NCBI RefSeq assembly: GCF_002531935.1
Contig: NZ_NWSV01000009.1
Coordinates: forward strand, 166,096-230,095
Reading direction: 5' to 3'
Source of the DNA: Rhizobium chutanense
GTDB lineage: Bacteria > Pseudomonadota > Alphaproteobacteria > Rhizobiales > Rhizobiaceae
Length of the DNA stretch: 64,000 nt
Part shown: positions 34,146 to 43,333 of the stretch, piece after piece
How the letters are laid out: the number at the start of each line of letters is the position of its first letter
Position numbering within the stretch: position 1 is the first letter of the stretch
Notes under the pieces: model-generated
The model's database searches: none
Seen by the model: the letters and a program-made list of their open reading frames with translations, nothing else
Told to the model about the DNA's origin: nothing
Position numbers and translations under genes: made by a program

Positions 34146-34460
34146 TTTGATTTGGGTAATAGTCCGTTAATTTTCCGGCTGTTTACTCGGAATTACCGGG
34201 GGATCAGCATTTCATCAACGAAGTAAACTCCCTCATCCCACAGAATTTCATGAAGAGATTTTGAATTGTCGCGGACATCGGGTTCAATCTGACACTATCT
34301 ACTTATCACGACTAGAATTAGCTTCAAACCTTATTTGGATATCATGAAATAATTCACACAACTCCAATAAGATACATAATTAAACACGCGCACATCGCCG
34401 TGAACCCTCCACCACAATAGCCCAGACATATGCTGCTTGGCTGAAAAGGTTTCCCATAAA
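34146..34460. other. AT-rich intergenic region
   Basis: 315 bases, noticeably richer in A and T than the surroundings, with no gene that I can support. It separates the HlyD fragment from the soluble chemoreceptor and must include the promoter of the latter. No clear repeat or tRNA. Confidence 0.55.
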
Positions 34461-35843
34461 ATGTCGATCTTCAAGTCCAGACCAGCGTTTCCTCAACTGG
34501 TCGCGGAGTACGTCTTTGAAAATTCGCCTGACGCATGCTTTGTTGTGGAAGATCAACACGTCATCGACTGCAATCACGCGATGGAAACCATACTTGGCCT
34601 GACAAAGGAGAAAATTATCGGTCTTCATCCCGCCGAGCTTTCTCCGAAGTTCCAGCCCGACGGGCGTCTATCCAGTGCCGCCTCGGCCGAAATATTCGAG
34701 AAAGTCGCGCGCGAGGGGATCGCCCGTTTTGAATGGATGCACCAGCGATTGGACGGCACCCCGTTTCCGGTTCAGGTAACGCTTCAGCTGGCGAATATCG
34801 GTGGGCGGGCCGTATGTATCAGTTCCTGGCAAGATATCGCCGATCTCGTCAAATCCCGGCAAGCGGAAGAGCTTTCTCGCGCACGCGATGCTGAAATGGC
34901 CGCGGGGCAGAAAGCCGTCGTTAGCGCAATGGCCTCTGCCTTGCACCAGCTGGCGCATGGTGACCTTGGTTGCCAGATACAGGCGCAGTTTCCCAAGGAA
35001 TACGAGTCGTTGCGCAGCGACTTCAACACAGCGGTGGGGCAGCTTTCCAAAGTCATTCTGCAGGTCAAAGCCAATGTTACATCAATGCACGCGACAACGG
35101 AGGAGATCCGTGGGGCGGCACATGATATGGCCGGCAGAACGGAGCGGCAGGCGGCCTCGGTAGAGGAGGCGGCAGCAGCACTCGAGGAGATTTCGACAAC
35201 GGTGACAGAGGCTACGGCACGAGCGGAACAGGTGGGAAATCTCGTCGCCCAGACGCGCGCAAACGCAGAATTGTCCGGAAAAGTTGTCAACGACGCCGTT
35301 GCCGCGATGCGTGAAATCGAAAAATCTTCCAACGAGATCAACACCATTACCGGCGTTATCGACGATATCGCCTTTCAGACGAACTTGCTGGCGTTGAATG
35401 CCGGAGTGGAGGCCGCCCGAGCCGGTGATGCGGGCAAGGGGTTTGCCGTCGTCGCGCAGGAAGTCCGCGAACTTGCGCAACGATCGGCAAAAGCGGCCAA
35501 AGAGATACGAAGCTTGATTTCCGCATCGAGCGGTCAAGTGAAGAATGGCGTCACGCTTGTCGAAAAAACCGGCTCGGAACTGGAGACGATGGTCATCTCG
35601 GTGCAAGAAATCAACCAGCATGTGAGCGCCATCGTATCATCGGCTCATGAGCAGTCGACGGCAATTCGCGAAATCAAGTCGTCCGTCGGCCTCATCGATA
35701 GAGGTACGCAGCAAAATGCCGCGATGGTCGAGCAGACGGCAGCGGCAACTGAGGGACTCGCAACTCAAACCAACGACCTCAACGAACTTGTATCGATATT
35801 CGGCAAAGAGACAAACAAACGCCCCTTCCGGCTGGCTTCATGA
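34461..35843 (+). CDS. Soluble PAS-containing chemoreceptor
   Basis: About 460 residues with no membrane helix. An N-terminal PAS domain (about 10-125; [21 protein letters not shown]) is followed by a short HAMP-like linker and the methyl-accepting signalling domain, whose hairpin tip ([21 protein letters not shown]) is fully conserved for CheA/CheW contact. It would sense a cytoplasmic signal, possibly redox or an internal metabolite. ATG 34461 has AAGG about 11 bases upstream; a TTG at 34437 is also in frame. No CheB/CheR docking pentapeptide was seen at the C-terminus. Confidence 0.88.
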   Translation: MSIFKSRPAFPQLVAEYVFENSPDACFVVEDQHVIDCNHAMETILGLTKEKIIGLHPAELSPKFQPDGRLSSAASAEIFEKVAREGIARFEWMHQRLDGTPFPVQVTLQLANIGGRAVCISSWQDIADLVKSRQAEELSRARDAEMAAGQKAVVSAMASALHQLAHGDLGCQIQAQFPKEYESLRSDFNTAVGQLSKVILQVKANVTSMHATTEEIRGAAHDMAGRTERQAASVEEAAAALEEISTTVTEATARAEQVGNLVAQTRANAELSGKVVNDAVAAMREIEKSSNEINTITGVIDDIAFQTNLLALNAGVEAARAGDAGKGFAVVAQEVRELAQRSAKAAKEIRSLISASSGQVKNGVTLVEKTGSELETMVISVQEINQHVSAIVSSAHEQSTAIREIKSSVGLIDRGTQQNAAMVEQTAAATEGLATQTNDLNELVSIFGKETNKRPFRLAS

Positions 35844-35888
35844 GAAACAGCGTGAGATCGGCAAGCATACTCGTCGTCCGCCAAGACA

Positions 35889-36803
35889 TCAGGAGTAGCT
35901 GATCCCGTTGTCGGGGTTCGAACGGATCTTGCTGATCAAGAAGTCCGAGAAAACTTTAACCTTGGCCGGCAGCCGCGTTTTGTTCTGATAGGCGATGTTC
36001 ATGTTGAGGATCGGCAGTTCCCAGTCCGTCAGCACCGGGACGAGGCTTCCCGCCCGGATATCATCGGCGATGATATAAAGCGGCTGGATCAGAATGCCCA
36101 TGCCCGCCAGTGCCGCTTGCCGGATCACCTGCCCATCGTTGCAGTCGAGCGTATTGCCGATATTCACTCGCTCCGAGCGTCCCTGGCGCGTCAGATTGAG
36201 GATGTTCGGCTCGTTGGCGAGATTGTAGACGAGCATGTCGTGTCTCATGAGATCGGCCGGTTTCACCGGCATTCCACGTCTCGACAAATACTCGGGCGCC
36301 GCCGCCAGCAATCGCGGCGTCGAGCCCAGCTTTCGCACGATGATGCCCGAATCCGGCTCGTGTTCACGGGTACGGATCGCGACGTCGATGCCGGCTTCGA
36401 TGAAATCGAGATAGCGGTTGGCGGTGACGATCTGCACGTTCAGCCTGGGATAGAGCGCGCGGAACTCCTGCAGCACCGGCGCGATGCAGAGCATGGCGAA
36501 GGACAGAGAGCTCGTCACCTTGAGCAGGCCGGAGGGTGAAAGAACGCGCTCCAGAACCGCATTTTCCGCTTCGTCGAATTCGTTGAGCAACTGCGTTGCG
36601 CGAACGAGGAACTCCTGGCCGGCCTCCGTCAGCCACAGCCGGCGCGTATTGCGCTCGATGAGCCGGACGCCAAGTCGCTCCTCCAGCGCACTCAAGTGCC
36701 GGCTTGCCGCGGCGTTGGACATGTTGAGGCTGATCGCCGCACGCGACAGACTCATGAATCCAGCGGTTCTTACAAAGACTTCGACTTGAGCGAGACGGTC
36801 CAT
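35889..36803 (-). CDS. LysR-family regulator of the hydroxyquinol operon
   Basis: About 304 residues. A LysR helix-turn-helix (MDRLAQVEVFVRTAGFMSLS, then NMSNAAASRHLSALEERLGVRL) and a periplasmic-binding-like effector domain. ATG 36803 has AGAGGA 5 bases upstream; the longer frame reaching 37028 would run through the divergent gene and is rejected. It is transcribed away from the nine-gene operon that starts at 36904, the standard position for its activator. The effector is probably an aromatic acid of the pathway. Confidence 0.87.
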   Translation of the reverse strand: MDRLAQVEVFVRTAGFMSLSRAAISLNMSNAAASRHLSALEERLGVRLIERNTRRLWLTEAGQEFLVRATQLLNEFDEAENAVLERVLSPSGLLKVTSSLSFAMLCIAPVLQEFRALYPRLNVQIVTANRYLDFIEAGIDVAIRTREHEPDSGIIVRKLGSTPRLLAAAPEYLSRRGMPVKPADLMRHDMLVYNLANEPNILNLTRQGRSERVNIGNTLDCNDGQVIRQAALAGMGILIQPLYIIADDIRAGSLVPVLTDWELPILNMNIAYQNKTRLPAKVKVFSDFLISKIRSNPDNGISYS

Positions 36804-36816
36804 TTTTCCTCTAGGT

Positions 36817-36831
36817 GGAAAAAAGCTTTCC
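36817..36831. promoter_or_regulatory. Palindrome in the LysR/operon control region
   Basis: GGAAA and TTTCC are separated by 5 bases, 14 bases upstream of the LysR start codon and about 73 bases before the operon. The location fits a LysR binding site, although the classical T-N11-A core is not exact. Confidence 0.35.
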
Positions 36832-36903
36832 TTACTATGCGGTTTATTCCGATTGGCGCAAGTGGTTAATTCAGAACCAGGCAAGCGCACCGAGGGAGGC
36901 ATT

Positions 36904-37254
36904 GTGAGCGGTCCGATCAAACACATTGTGATGTGGCGCGTACGAGGCGAAACGCCCGAGGCGCGCCGGGAGGCCCGCCACAGGGTGAAAACCGCTTTCG
37001 AGGATTTGCGCGGGCGGATCGAGGGCATGACTCATGTCGAAGTCGGCATGGATATCTCAGACGTGGACTACGCCTGCGATGTGGTGCTCGTCACCGAATT
37101 CACCGACGCGAACGCCCTGAAAAACTATGCCTCTCACCCCGAACATTTGAGGGTTCGTGAGGAGCTCGGCGACCTCAGGATCGCGCGCCATCAAGTCGAT
37201 TACCACATCGAAACGTCCTTGCCGGCCGGTCGGGAGCCGGCCGACCAGGGATAG
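36904..37254 (+). CDS. Stress-responsive A/B-barrel (Dabb) protein
   Basis: 116 residues of the dimeric alpha/beta barrel ferredoxin-like fold: IKHIVMWRVRGETPEA at the start, VDYACDVVLVTEF in the middle and ASHPEHLRVREEL near the end. Dabb proteins occur in several aromatic degradation clusters; some are cyclases or isomerases, most are uncharacterised. I chose GTG 36904, preceded by GAGGGAGG, over the longer frame from 36853. It is the first gene of the hydroxyquinol operon, so it is probably a pathway enzyme rather than a stress protein. Confidence 0.82.
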   Translation: MSGPIKHIVMWRVRGETPEARREARHRVKTAFEDLRGRIEGMTHVEVGMDISDVDYACDVVLVTEFTDANALKNYASHPEHLRVREELGDLRIARHQVDYHIETSLPAGREPADQG

Positions 37255-37280
37255 CGACACCAAACGGGAGGAGAAATGAC

Positions 37281-38567
37281 ATGAAAGCAACAAACTGCAT
37301 GCTGGCGGCCAGCGCCTTGTGCCTGTTGGCCATGAATGCTCACGCGGAAGTACCGATCCAGATCGGTCTCGTCACGCACCTGTCCGGCGCAGCCGCCGGA
37401 CCATTCGGCATACCCGCCCGCAATGGCGCCGAACTCGTCATCGATGCCATCAACAATGGTCAGATGCCTGCCCCCTATAACACGCGCGGCATGGCGGGAC
37501 GACAGATCGCGACGACGCTCCTCGACGAAGCCGGCTCTCCTGCGCGGATCGTCACGGAAGTCCGGTCGCTGGTGGAGAGCGTCAAGCCCCAGGCCGTCAT
37601 TGGATTCGTCACGACCGGAACCTGTCTTGCGGCCTTGCCGGTGCTTGAGGAGCTGAAGACGCTGACCGTGCTTTCGACCTGCGGCACCCCGCGCGTCTTT
37701 GAAGACAATAATTTCCATTATGTCTTCCGCACCTCTGCAAATGTGACGATGGATGGTGTCACTGCGGCGCGTTACATCAACAACCGCATGCCGGAACTGA
37801 AAAACTATGCCGGCATCAACCAGAATTTCGCCTTCGGACAAGATTCCTGGCGCGACTTCAACCTCGCAATGAAAGGATTGAAGCCCTCCCTTTCCGTTTC
37901 GCTCGAGCAATTTCCAACGGTCGGCGCCGGTCAATATGGTGCGGAAATTTCGGCTCTGTTGAGCAAGCGGCCCGAGGTAACTTTCTCGAGCTTCTTCGGC
38001 TCCGACCTCGAGGCGCTGGTCTATCAGCTTGTTCCGCGCAGTTTGCAACGGCAGACCCAGCTCGTTTTCTCGACCGGTGAGACGGCAATGTTCCGCCTCG
38101 GCAACCGGCTTCCCGATGGCGCCATCATTTCCGGTCGCGGACCTTACGGCGTGTTTGCGCGCGACACCGAACTCAATCGCTGGTTCAGAAGCGCTTACGA
38201 GAAGCGCTATGGTGACGAGCCGACCTACACCGCTTACCACGCCGCACAGGCCGTGCTCGGCCTGAAGATCGCCTATGATCACGCTGCAGAAAAGAAAGGC
38301 GGGCAGCTGCCGGACACCGAGGAAGTCATGGCCGACTTCCGCGGCCTCGAATATGAGGCCTTCGGCACGAAGGTACGCATGTCCCACGACAAGGGTCAGC
38401 AGGCGGTTACCGAGTCTGCAATCGGCGTCTATCGCTTCGATCGCGAGACCGGCCGTCCCGGCGTTACCGACGTCACTTATTACTCCGCCGACTGCGTGAA
38501 CCCTCCTGACGGCACCAAGGCCGTGGAATGGCTGAGCGCCGGCATGCCAGGGGCAAAGTGCGATTGA
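37281..38567 (+). CDS. ABC-transporter substrate-binding protein, LIV type
   Basis: 428 residues with a signal peptide (MLAASALCLLAMNAHA, cleaved near residue 22). The mature part is a type I periplasmic binding protein of the branched-chain amino acid family (IQIGLVTHLSGAAAGPFG, then TTGTCLAALPVLEELK). Members of this family also bind aromatic acids such as benzoate derivatives. Its place ahead of permease, ATPase and dioxygenase genes suggests it binds the aromatic substrate of this operon. Confidence 0.88.
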   Translation: MKATNCMLAASALCLLAMNAHAEVPIQIGLVTHLSGAAAGPFGIPARNGAELVIDAINNGQMPAPYNTRGMAGRQIATTLLDEAGSPARIVTEVRSLVESVKPQAVIGFVTTGTCLAALPVLEELKTLTVLSTCGTPRVFEDNNFHYVFRTSANVTMDGVTAARYINNRMPELKNYAGINQNFAFGQDSWRDFNLAMKGLKPSLSVSLEQFPTVGAGQYGAEISALLSKRPEVTFSSFFGSDLEALVYQLVPRSLQRQTQLVFSTGETAMFRLGNRLPDGAIISGRGPYGVFARDTELNRWFRSAYEKRYGDEPTYTAYHAAQAVLGLKIAYDHAAEKKGGQLPDTEEVMADFRGLEYEAFGTKVRMSHDKGQQAVTESAIGVYRFDRETGRPGVTDVTYYSADCVNPPDGTKAVEWLSAGMPGAKCD

Positions 38568-38618
38568 AGCCGCGGCTTTGCCTATGCCGTCATTAGGAAC
38601 CGATTTCCAGGTGTATCC

Positions 38619-39515
38619 ATGTCTATATTGACCATCATCTTCGTGGATGGCCTCGGCTACGCAGCCTGGCTCTTCCTGGTAGCGGTTGGCATGACGCTGA
38701 TCTTCGGCGTCATGCGGATCCTCAATATCGCCCACGGCTCGTTCTATGCCTTCGGCGCCTATGTCTGCGCGATCCTCATCGGCCGCTGGTTCGATGCCGG
38801 CCTCCCCTCGATCGGCGCCTATCCGATCATACTGTTCTCGGCGATCGTGGTCGGAGGTCTGCTCGGCCTGCTGCTTCAGCAGGGGATCCTCAAACATTTG
38901 CAGCGCCGCGACGAGGTCGCCATCGTGCTCGCGACCTTCGCCCTCTTCCTGATCCTGGACGATACGATCCTGCTCGTGTGGGGCACGGATGCCTATCCCG
39001 CCTTCCAGCCCTATGCCGATCTCGGCACCATCGACATCAGCGGGATTCCATTTGCCCTTTACGATCTGTTGCTGATTGCGCTGGCGGTCGTCATCGGCGG
39101 CAGCCTCTGGTTCCTGCTGAACCGCACGAACTATGGCAAGCTGCTGATTGCCATCATCCACGATCCCGACATGGCCCGGGCGATCGGCGTCAATGTCGAC
39201 CGCATTTTTCCGACGGTCTTCATCATCGGCGCGATGCTCGCCGCCCTTGGCGGCGCCAGCTCCGCCCCGAAGATTTCGGTCGCACCCGGCATCGGCGTCG
39301 ATGTCATTATCCTTGCCTTCGCCGTGGTGGTGATCGGCGGCATGGGGTCGATTGCCGGAACGATGATCGGCGCCTTGATGGTCGGCTTTGGGCGGGCCTT
39401 CGCCGTCTACTTGGTTCCCGAGCTCGAGCTCTTCGTGATCTACGCAATCATGACCGCGGTGCTCATCTTCCGTCCACAGGGCCTCTTCGTGCGGCCTGCA
39501 GCACGAAAGATCTGA
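38619..39515 (+). CDS. ABC-transporter permease, LivH type
   Basis: 298 residues with about eight membrane helices. Typical LivH sequences are present: GMTLIFGVMRILNIAHGSFYA, then DPDMARAIGVNVDRIF in the cytoplasmic coupling loop and GGMGSIAGTMIGALMVG. It forms one half of the membrane channel with the next gene's product, which starts two bases after its stop. Substrate follows that of the binding protein at 37281. Confidence 0.92.
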   Translation: MSILTIIFVDGLGYAAWLFLVAVGMTLIFGVMRILNIAHGSFYAFGAYVCAILIGRWFDAGLPSIGAYPIILFSAIVVGGLLGLLLQQGILKHLQRRDEVAIVLATFALFLILDDTILLVWGTDAYPAFQPYADLGTIDISGIPFALYDLLLIALAVVIGGSLWFLLNRTNYGKLLIAIIHDPDMARAIGVNVDRIFPTVFIIGAMLAALGGASSAPKISVAPGIGVDVIILAFAVVVIGGMGSIAGTMIGALMVGFGRAFAVYLVPELELFVIYAIMTAVLIFRPQGLFVRPAARKI

Positions 39516-39517
39516 AC

Positions 39518-40462
39518 ATGCCGAGATCTCCCCTTTCCGTTCCGGCAGCCGCGACGCTCGGTCTCATCGCCTTCGCTGCCATGGCTTTCGTGATACCGCC
39601 CAACGGGATCACCCTGCTGCTGTTTTCGATGGCACGCGCCCTCGTCGTCGTCGGACTGCTGGTCCTTCTGCGCGCCGGTCTCGTCTCCTTCGGTCAGGCG
39701 CTTTACTTCGCACTGGGCGGCTACACCGTCGGTTTCCTGTCGCTCCATTTCGGAATCACGGACGGGTTTCTGCGGGTGCTGATCGGGGCTCTCGCCGCCG
39801 CTGCACTTTCGATCGGTCTCGGCTTTTTGCTTCGGCGCTACAGGGCAATCTTCTTTGCGATGCTCAGTCTCGCATTCTCCATGATCCTTTACGGACTTCT
39901 GGTCCGCTCGGAGGCGCTCGGCTCCACCGACGGTTTCCCGGTCGGTGAGATTACCTGGTTCGGCTGGCGTCCCGATCCCGCGATGGAACGATATGTGCTC
40001 TACGGCATCGTGTTGCTATTTGCCTGGGCGACATGCCTCGGCGTCGACGCCTATCTGAGATCGGCCCTCGGGCGGCTTGCCGAAGCGATCCACGACAACG
40101 AGGTTCGGGTGGAATATCTCGGTGTTTCCGCCGAACAGATCGTTCATGTCAAATATGTGCTTGCGGCAGCCCTCGCCGGCCTGTCCGGCGCCCTGATGGC
40201 GCTTGTCATCGGCCACGTCGATCCGAACATGGCAAACTGGACGAATTCGGGCGAGATGGTTTTCGTGCTCATCCTTTCCGGTACCGGGTCTATCTTCGCA
40301 CCTTTTGTCGGCTCGATCGCATTCGAGATCATCCATGCCGGCGCCATGCACTATTCCCCGCAGGCCTGGCGGATCATCCTGGGGGCAGCACTTCTCGGCA
40401 CGATCATGTTCGTACCAGGCGGCCTCTGGTCTCTCTTTGGGCGCTTCCGGAGGCCGGCATGA
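39518..40462 (+). CDS. ABC-transporter permease, LivM type
   Basis: 314 residues, about nine membrane helices. LivM hallmarks are seen: GLVSFGQALYFALGGYTVGF, a coupling loop with IHDNEVRVEYLGV, and GTGSIFAPFVGSIAFE. The ATG at 39518 follows the LivH-type stop by 2 bases. A much longer in-frame extension backward to 38978 runs through the livH-like gene and is a shadow. The end overlaps the ATPase gene as ATGA. Confidence 0.92.
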   Translation: MPRSPLSVPAAATLGLIAFAAMAFVIPPNGITLLLFSMARALVVVGLLVLLRAGLVSFGQALYFALGGYTVGFLSLHFGITDGFLRVLIGALAAAALSIGLGFLLRRYRAIFFAMLSLAFSMILYGLLVRSEALGSTDGFPVGEITWFGWRPDPAMERYVLYGIVLLFAWATCLGVDAYLRSALGRLAEAIHDNEVRVEYLGVSAEQIVHVKYVLAAALAGLSGALMALVIGHVDPNMANWTNSGEMVFVLILSGTGSIFAPFVGSIAFEIIHAGAMHYSPQAWRIILGAALLGTIMFVPGGLWSLFGRFRRPA

Positions 40463-41247
40463 GCACCATCCTCAACGTCATGAACCTCGAAAAGCGTTTC
40501 GGCTCGGTCTCCGCGGCAAAGAACATCAATGTCAGCGTCGCCGAGCGCGAAATCGTCGCCATCATCGGAACGAACGGCGCCGGCAAGACCACCTTCGTCA
40601 ACATGGTGACCGGCTGGCTCGCTCCGACTTCCGGCGACATCCGCTTCCTCGGAACCTCCATCGTGGGCCGCAGGCCTCGTGAGATGACGCAGCTCGGTCT
40701 GTGTCGCTCGTTCCAGGTGCCCCAGGTTTTCGGCAGCCGCAGCGCGCTGGAAAACCTCGTCATGGCAGCCGCCGTCGCGGAGCGGTCTGGACTATCATTG
40801 TTCTCGGATCCCTTCACCGAGGAACGGGTTACCCGTTGCGAGATGCTGCTGCGCGACTTTCGCATCGGCGACTATCTCCATCGAAAGACCGCGCAACTGC
40901 CTCAAGGCATTCGCAAACTCCTGGACATCGCCATGGCGATGATCGCAATGCCGAAGATGCTTCTCCTCGATGAACCGACATCCGGCGTTTCGATCGACGA
41001 GAAGCTGGAGCTGATGGACATCGTGATGGGTGCTCTCAAGGCCCGCGAGGTCACCGTCATGTTCATCGAGCACGACATGGAGATCGTCGAAAAACATGCC
41101 GCCCGGGTTCTCGCCTTCTTCGAGGGCGGTATCATCTCCGATGCCTCGCCGCAGCAGTGTTTCGCCCACCCAACGGTGCAAACGCACATCGTCGGCGAGG
41201 GCAAGGTGAGCGCCCGCCTGAAGAAAGGAGGCGTACAAGATGCTTGA
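40459..41247 (+). CDS. ABC-transporter ATPase, LivG type
   Basis: 262 residues. Walker A is GTNGAGKTT, Walker B MLLLDEPTSG, and the switch His lies in FIEHDME. The signature loop reads LPQGIRK, a variant form as in other LivG proteins rather than the usual LSGGQ. The ATG at 40459 overlaps the permease stop by four bases, and the end overlaps the next ATPase by eight, so expression is tightly coupled. It powers import together with the LivF-type subunit. Confidence 0.92.
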   Translation: MSTILNVMNLEKRFGSVSAAKNINVSVAEREIVAIIGTNGAGKTTFVNMVTGWLAPTSGDIRFLGTSIVGRRPREMTQLGLCRSFQVPQVFGSRSALENLVMAAAVAERSGLSLFSDPFTEERVTRCEMLLRDFRIGDYLHRKTAQLPQGIRKLLDIAMAMIAMPKMLLLDEPTSGVSIDEKLELMDIVMGALKAREVTVMFIEHDMEIVEKHAARVLAFFEGGIISDASPQQCFAHPTVQTHIVGEGKVSARLKKGGVQDA

Positions 41248-41890
41248 GATCGAAAACGCATCGGTATCGATCGAAGGAACACCCATTCTTCGCAATGTCG
41301 AACTGACGATGCCGACCGGCGCCATGATCGGCCTTGTCGGTCGCAACGGTGCGGGAAAGACCACGACGCTGAAGACCCTGATAGGGCTGCTGGTTCCGCA
41401 GTCCGGCAAGGTCCGGTTCGATGGCGCGGATATCACATCCACCTCGCCTCACAGACGCGCGGCACTCGGCATCGGTTTCATGCCGGAAGACAGGCGGCTC
41501 GTCCCCGACCTGACGGTTCGCGAGAATATCCTGGTTCCCGCCTGGGCGATGCGCCTCCAGGATGCCGAGAAGCGTGTCGACTGGATCGTGGATCTTATCC
41601 CGGAACTCGGCCCCCTGATGGACCGTTACGCGCCGCAGCTTTCCGGCGGCCAGCAGAAGCTCGCGGCACTCGGTCGCGCCTTGATGGTCGGCAGACGCGC
41701 CTTGCTGCTCGACGAACCTTCCGAGGGCGTCGCCCCGGCGCTGGCCGAGCGCATCGGCGAAATCCTGTCGAACCTCAAGACGGAAGGGCTTTGCGTCCTT
41801 ATTTCCGAATCGAACGATCACCACGTTGCCGATTTGCTCGACGACGTCTTTTCGATCGAGCGCGGCCAGGTCCGCAGATTGGAACACTGA
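41240..41890 (+). CDS. ABC-transporter ATPase, LivF type
   Basis: 216 residues. Walker A is GRNGAGKTT, the signature LSGGQQK, and Walker B ALLLDEPSEG. The protein is slightly shorter than typical LivF (about 235). It forms the ATPase pair with the preceding product. The YciI-like gene follows after a single base, showing that the transporter and enzymes share one transcript. Confidence 0.92.
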   Translation: MLEIENASVSIEGTPILRNVELTMPTGAMIGLVGRNGAGKTTTLKTLIGLLVPQSGKVRFDGADITSTSPHRRAALGIGFMPEDRRLVPDLTVRENILVPAWAMRLQDAEKRVDWIVDLIPELGPLMDRYAPQLSGGQQKLAALGRALMVGRRALLLDEPSEGVAPALAERIGEILSNLKTEGLCVLISESNDHHVADLLDDVFSIERGQVRRLEH

Positions 41891-41891
41891 C

Positions 41892-42209
41892 ATGCCGCTC
41901 TATTGCATCCACGGTCTCGACCGCCCCGGGGCGGGAGCGCTGAGAGCGGAGCACTACGCGACGCATCGCGCCTTCCTCGAGACGAGCGCCGATTACGGCG
42001 TAACTATCCATGCATCCGGTCCGCTGATGAGCGACGGCGACGAGCAGATGATCGGTTCGCTCTTCATCGTCGAGGCAAAGAACGAGGCTGATGTGCGCGC
42101 GTTCAACGCTGCCGATCCCTTTGCCAGGGCAAATCTCTGGATCAGCCTCAGCGTCAGCCGTTTCCATCTCCGGCGCGGCAGCGTCGGAGACATCACCCCG
42201 CAGAACTGA
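41892..42209 (+). CDS. YciI-like small protein
   Basis: 105 residues of the YciI/ferredoxin-like fold: MPLYCIHGLDRPGAGALRAE at the start with a conserved Asp, HRAFLETSADYG with the family His, and GDEQMIGSLFIVEA. YciI-like proteins occur as dehydrochlorinase-like enzymes or small partners in aromatic clusters; a specific role is not known. The start at 41892 follows the LivF-type stop closely. Lying between import and ring-cleavage genes, it may act on a pathway intermediate. Confidence 0.8.
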   Translation: MPLYCIHGLDRPGAGALRAEHYATHRAFLETSADYGVTIHASGPLMSDGDEQMIGSLFIVEAKNEADVRAFNAADPFARANLWISLSVSRFHLRRGSVGDITPQN

Positions 42210-42236
42210 AACAACCGCGATCCAACGGGATATTCC

Positions 42237-43301
42237 ATGCAACCCTTCATCTATAATGGCTTAGCCTCGCGCGTGATCTTTGGTTTCGGCACGCTTGGAC
42301 AATTGCCGGCGGAGATCGATCGCCTGGGTCTGAAACGGGTCATCGTCCTGGCCACGCCGCAGCAGCAACGGGAAGCGCAGAAGACGGCGGCGGGCCTTGA
42401 CGGGCGCGCTGCCGGCGTTTTTGCGGAGGCCGCGATGCACACACCGGTCGAAATCACCGAACGCGCCTTGGAGCAAGTGACCGAGAGCCGTGCCGATGGT
42501 GTCGTTGCCATCGGCGGCGGTTCCACCACCGGCCTCGCCAAGGCCATTGCGCTTCGCTCGGACCTGCCGCAAATCGTCGTGCCGACGACCTATGCCGGTT
42601 CCGAGATGACGCCAATTCTCGGCGAGACCAAGGAGGGGCTGAAGACGACAATCCGCTCCGAAAAAGTGCTGCCCGAGACGGTGATCTACGACGTCGATCT
42701 GACGCTGACGCTGCCTGCGGGGCTGACCGCCACCTCCGGTCTGAACGCCATCGCCCACGCCGTCGAAGCGCTCTACGCTCAGGATCGCAATCCGATCATC
42801 TCGATGATGGCCGAGGAGGGCATTGCTTCGCTCGCCCGGGCGTTGCCGCGATTGATGGAAAATCCCCGTGATTCCGATGCGCGCTCGGATGCACTCTACG
42901 GCGCCTGGCTCTGCGGCACCTGTCTCGGTGCGGTGGGCATGGCGTTGCATCATAAGCTTTGTCACACGCTCGGCGGCTCCTTCGATCTGCCGCACGCCGA
43001 AACGCACACCGTCGTTCTGCCGCACGCGGCCGCCTATAATGCCAAGGCCGCGCCGGATGCGATGAAGCGTATCGCTCGCGCGCTGTCGGCCCGCTCGGCG
43101 CCACTCGGTTTGTACCGGCTTGCGAAGCTGCTGCGTGCCCCGACGGCGCTGAGGGATATCGGCATGCCGGCAGATGGAATCGGCAAGGCGGTCGATATCG
43201 CTTTGCAAAACCCCTATTGGAATCCCGCGCCGATCGAGCGCGGAGCCATTCATGGGCTTATCGAGCGCGCTTGGCACGGCGACTTGCCACAGGCCTCATG
43301 A
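42237..43301 (+). CDS. Maleylacetate reductase
   Basis: 354 residues of the iron-containing alcohol dehydrogenase family. The nucleotide motif GGGSTTGLAKAIA and the metal-site region HHKLCHTLGGSFDLPHAETH, with three His, are typical of maleylacetate reductases. The enzyme reduces maleylacetate to 3-oxoadipate with NADH, the step after ring cleavage of hydroxyquinol. The next gene encodes that ring-cleaving enzyme, which strengthens the assignment. No exact symbol is claimed since naming differs among pathways. Confidence 0.9.
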   Translation: MQPFIYNGLASRVIFGFGTLGQLPAEIDRLGLKRVIVLATPQQQREAQKTAAGLDGRAAGVFAEAAMHTPVEITERALEQVTESRADGVVAIGGGSTTGLAKAIALRSDLPQIVVPTTYAGSEMTPILGETKEGLKTTIRSEKVLPETVIYDVDLTLTLPAGLTATSGLNAIAHAVEALYAQDRNPIISMMAEEGIASLARALPRLMENPRDSDARSDALYGAWLCGTCLGAVGMALHHKLCHTLGGSFDLPHAETHTVVLPHAAAYNAKAAPDAMKRIARALSARSAPLGLYRLAKLLRAPTALRDIGMPADGIGKAVDIALQNPYWNPAPIERGAIHGLIERAWHGDLPQAS

Positions 43302-43333
43302 CCATGTTCGGCAACGAAGCAGAGGAGGCATCG

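Noticed and set aside
35889..37028. 379-residue LysR protein with a long N-terminal extension
   Set aside because: The extra 75 residues are antisense to the Dabb gene, and a good ribosome-binding site precedes the internal ATG at 36803.
37200..39161. 653-codon open frame on the minus strand
   Set aside because: Antisense to the LIV-type binding protein and permease genes, which have clear motifs, signal peptide and coupled starts.
40459..41247. Defective ABC ATPase because the signature reads LPQGIRK
   Set aside because: LivG-type ATPases often have variant signature loops; Walker A, Walker B and the switch His are intact.
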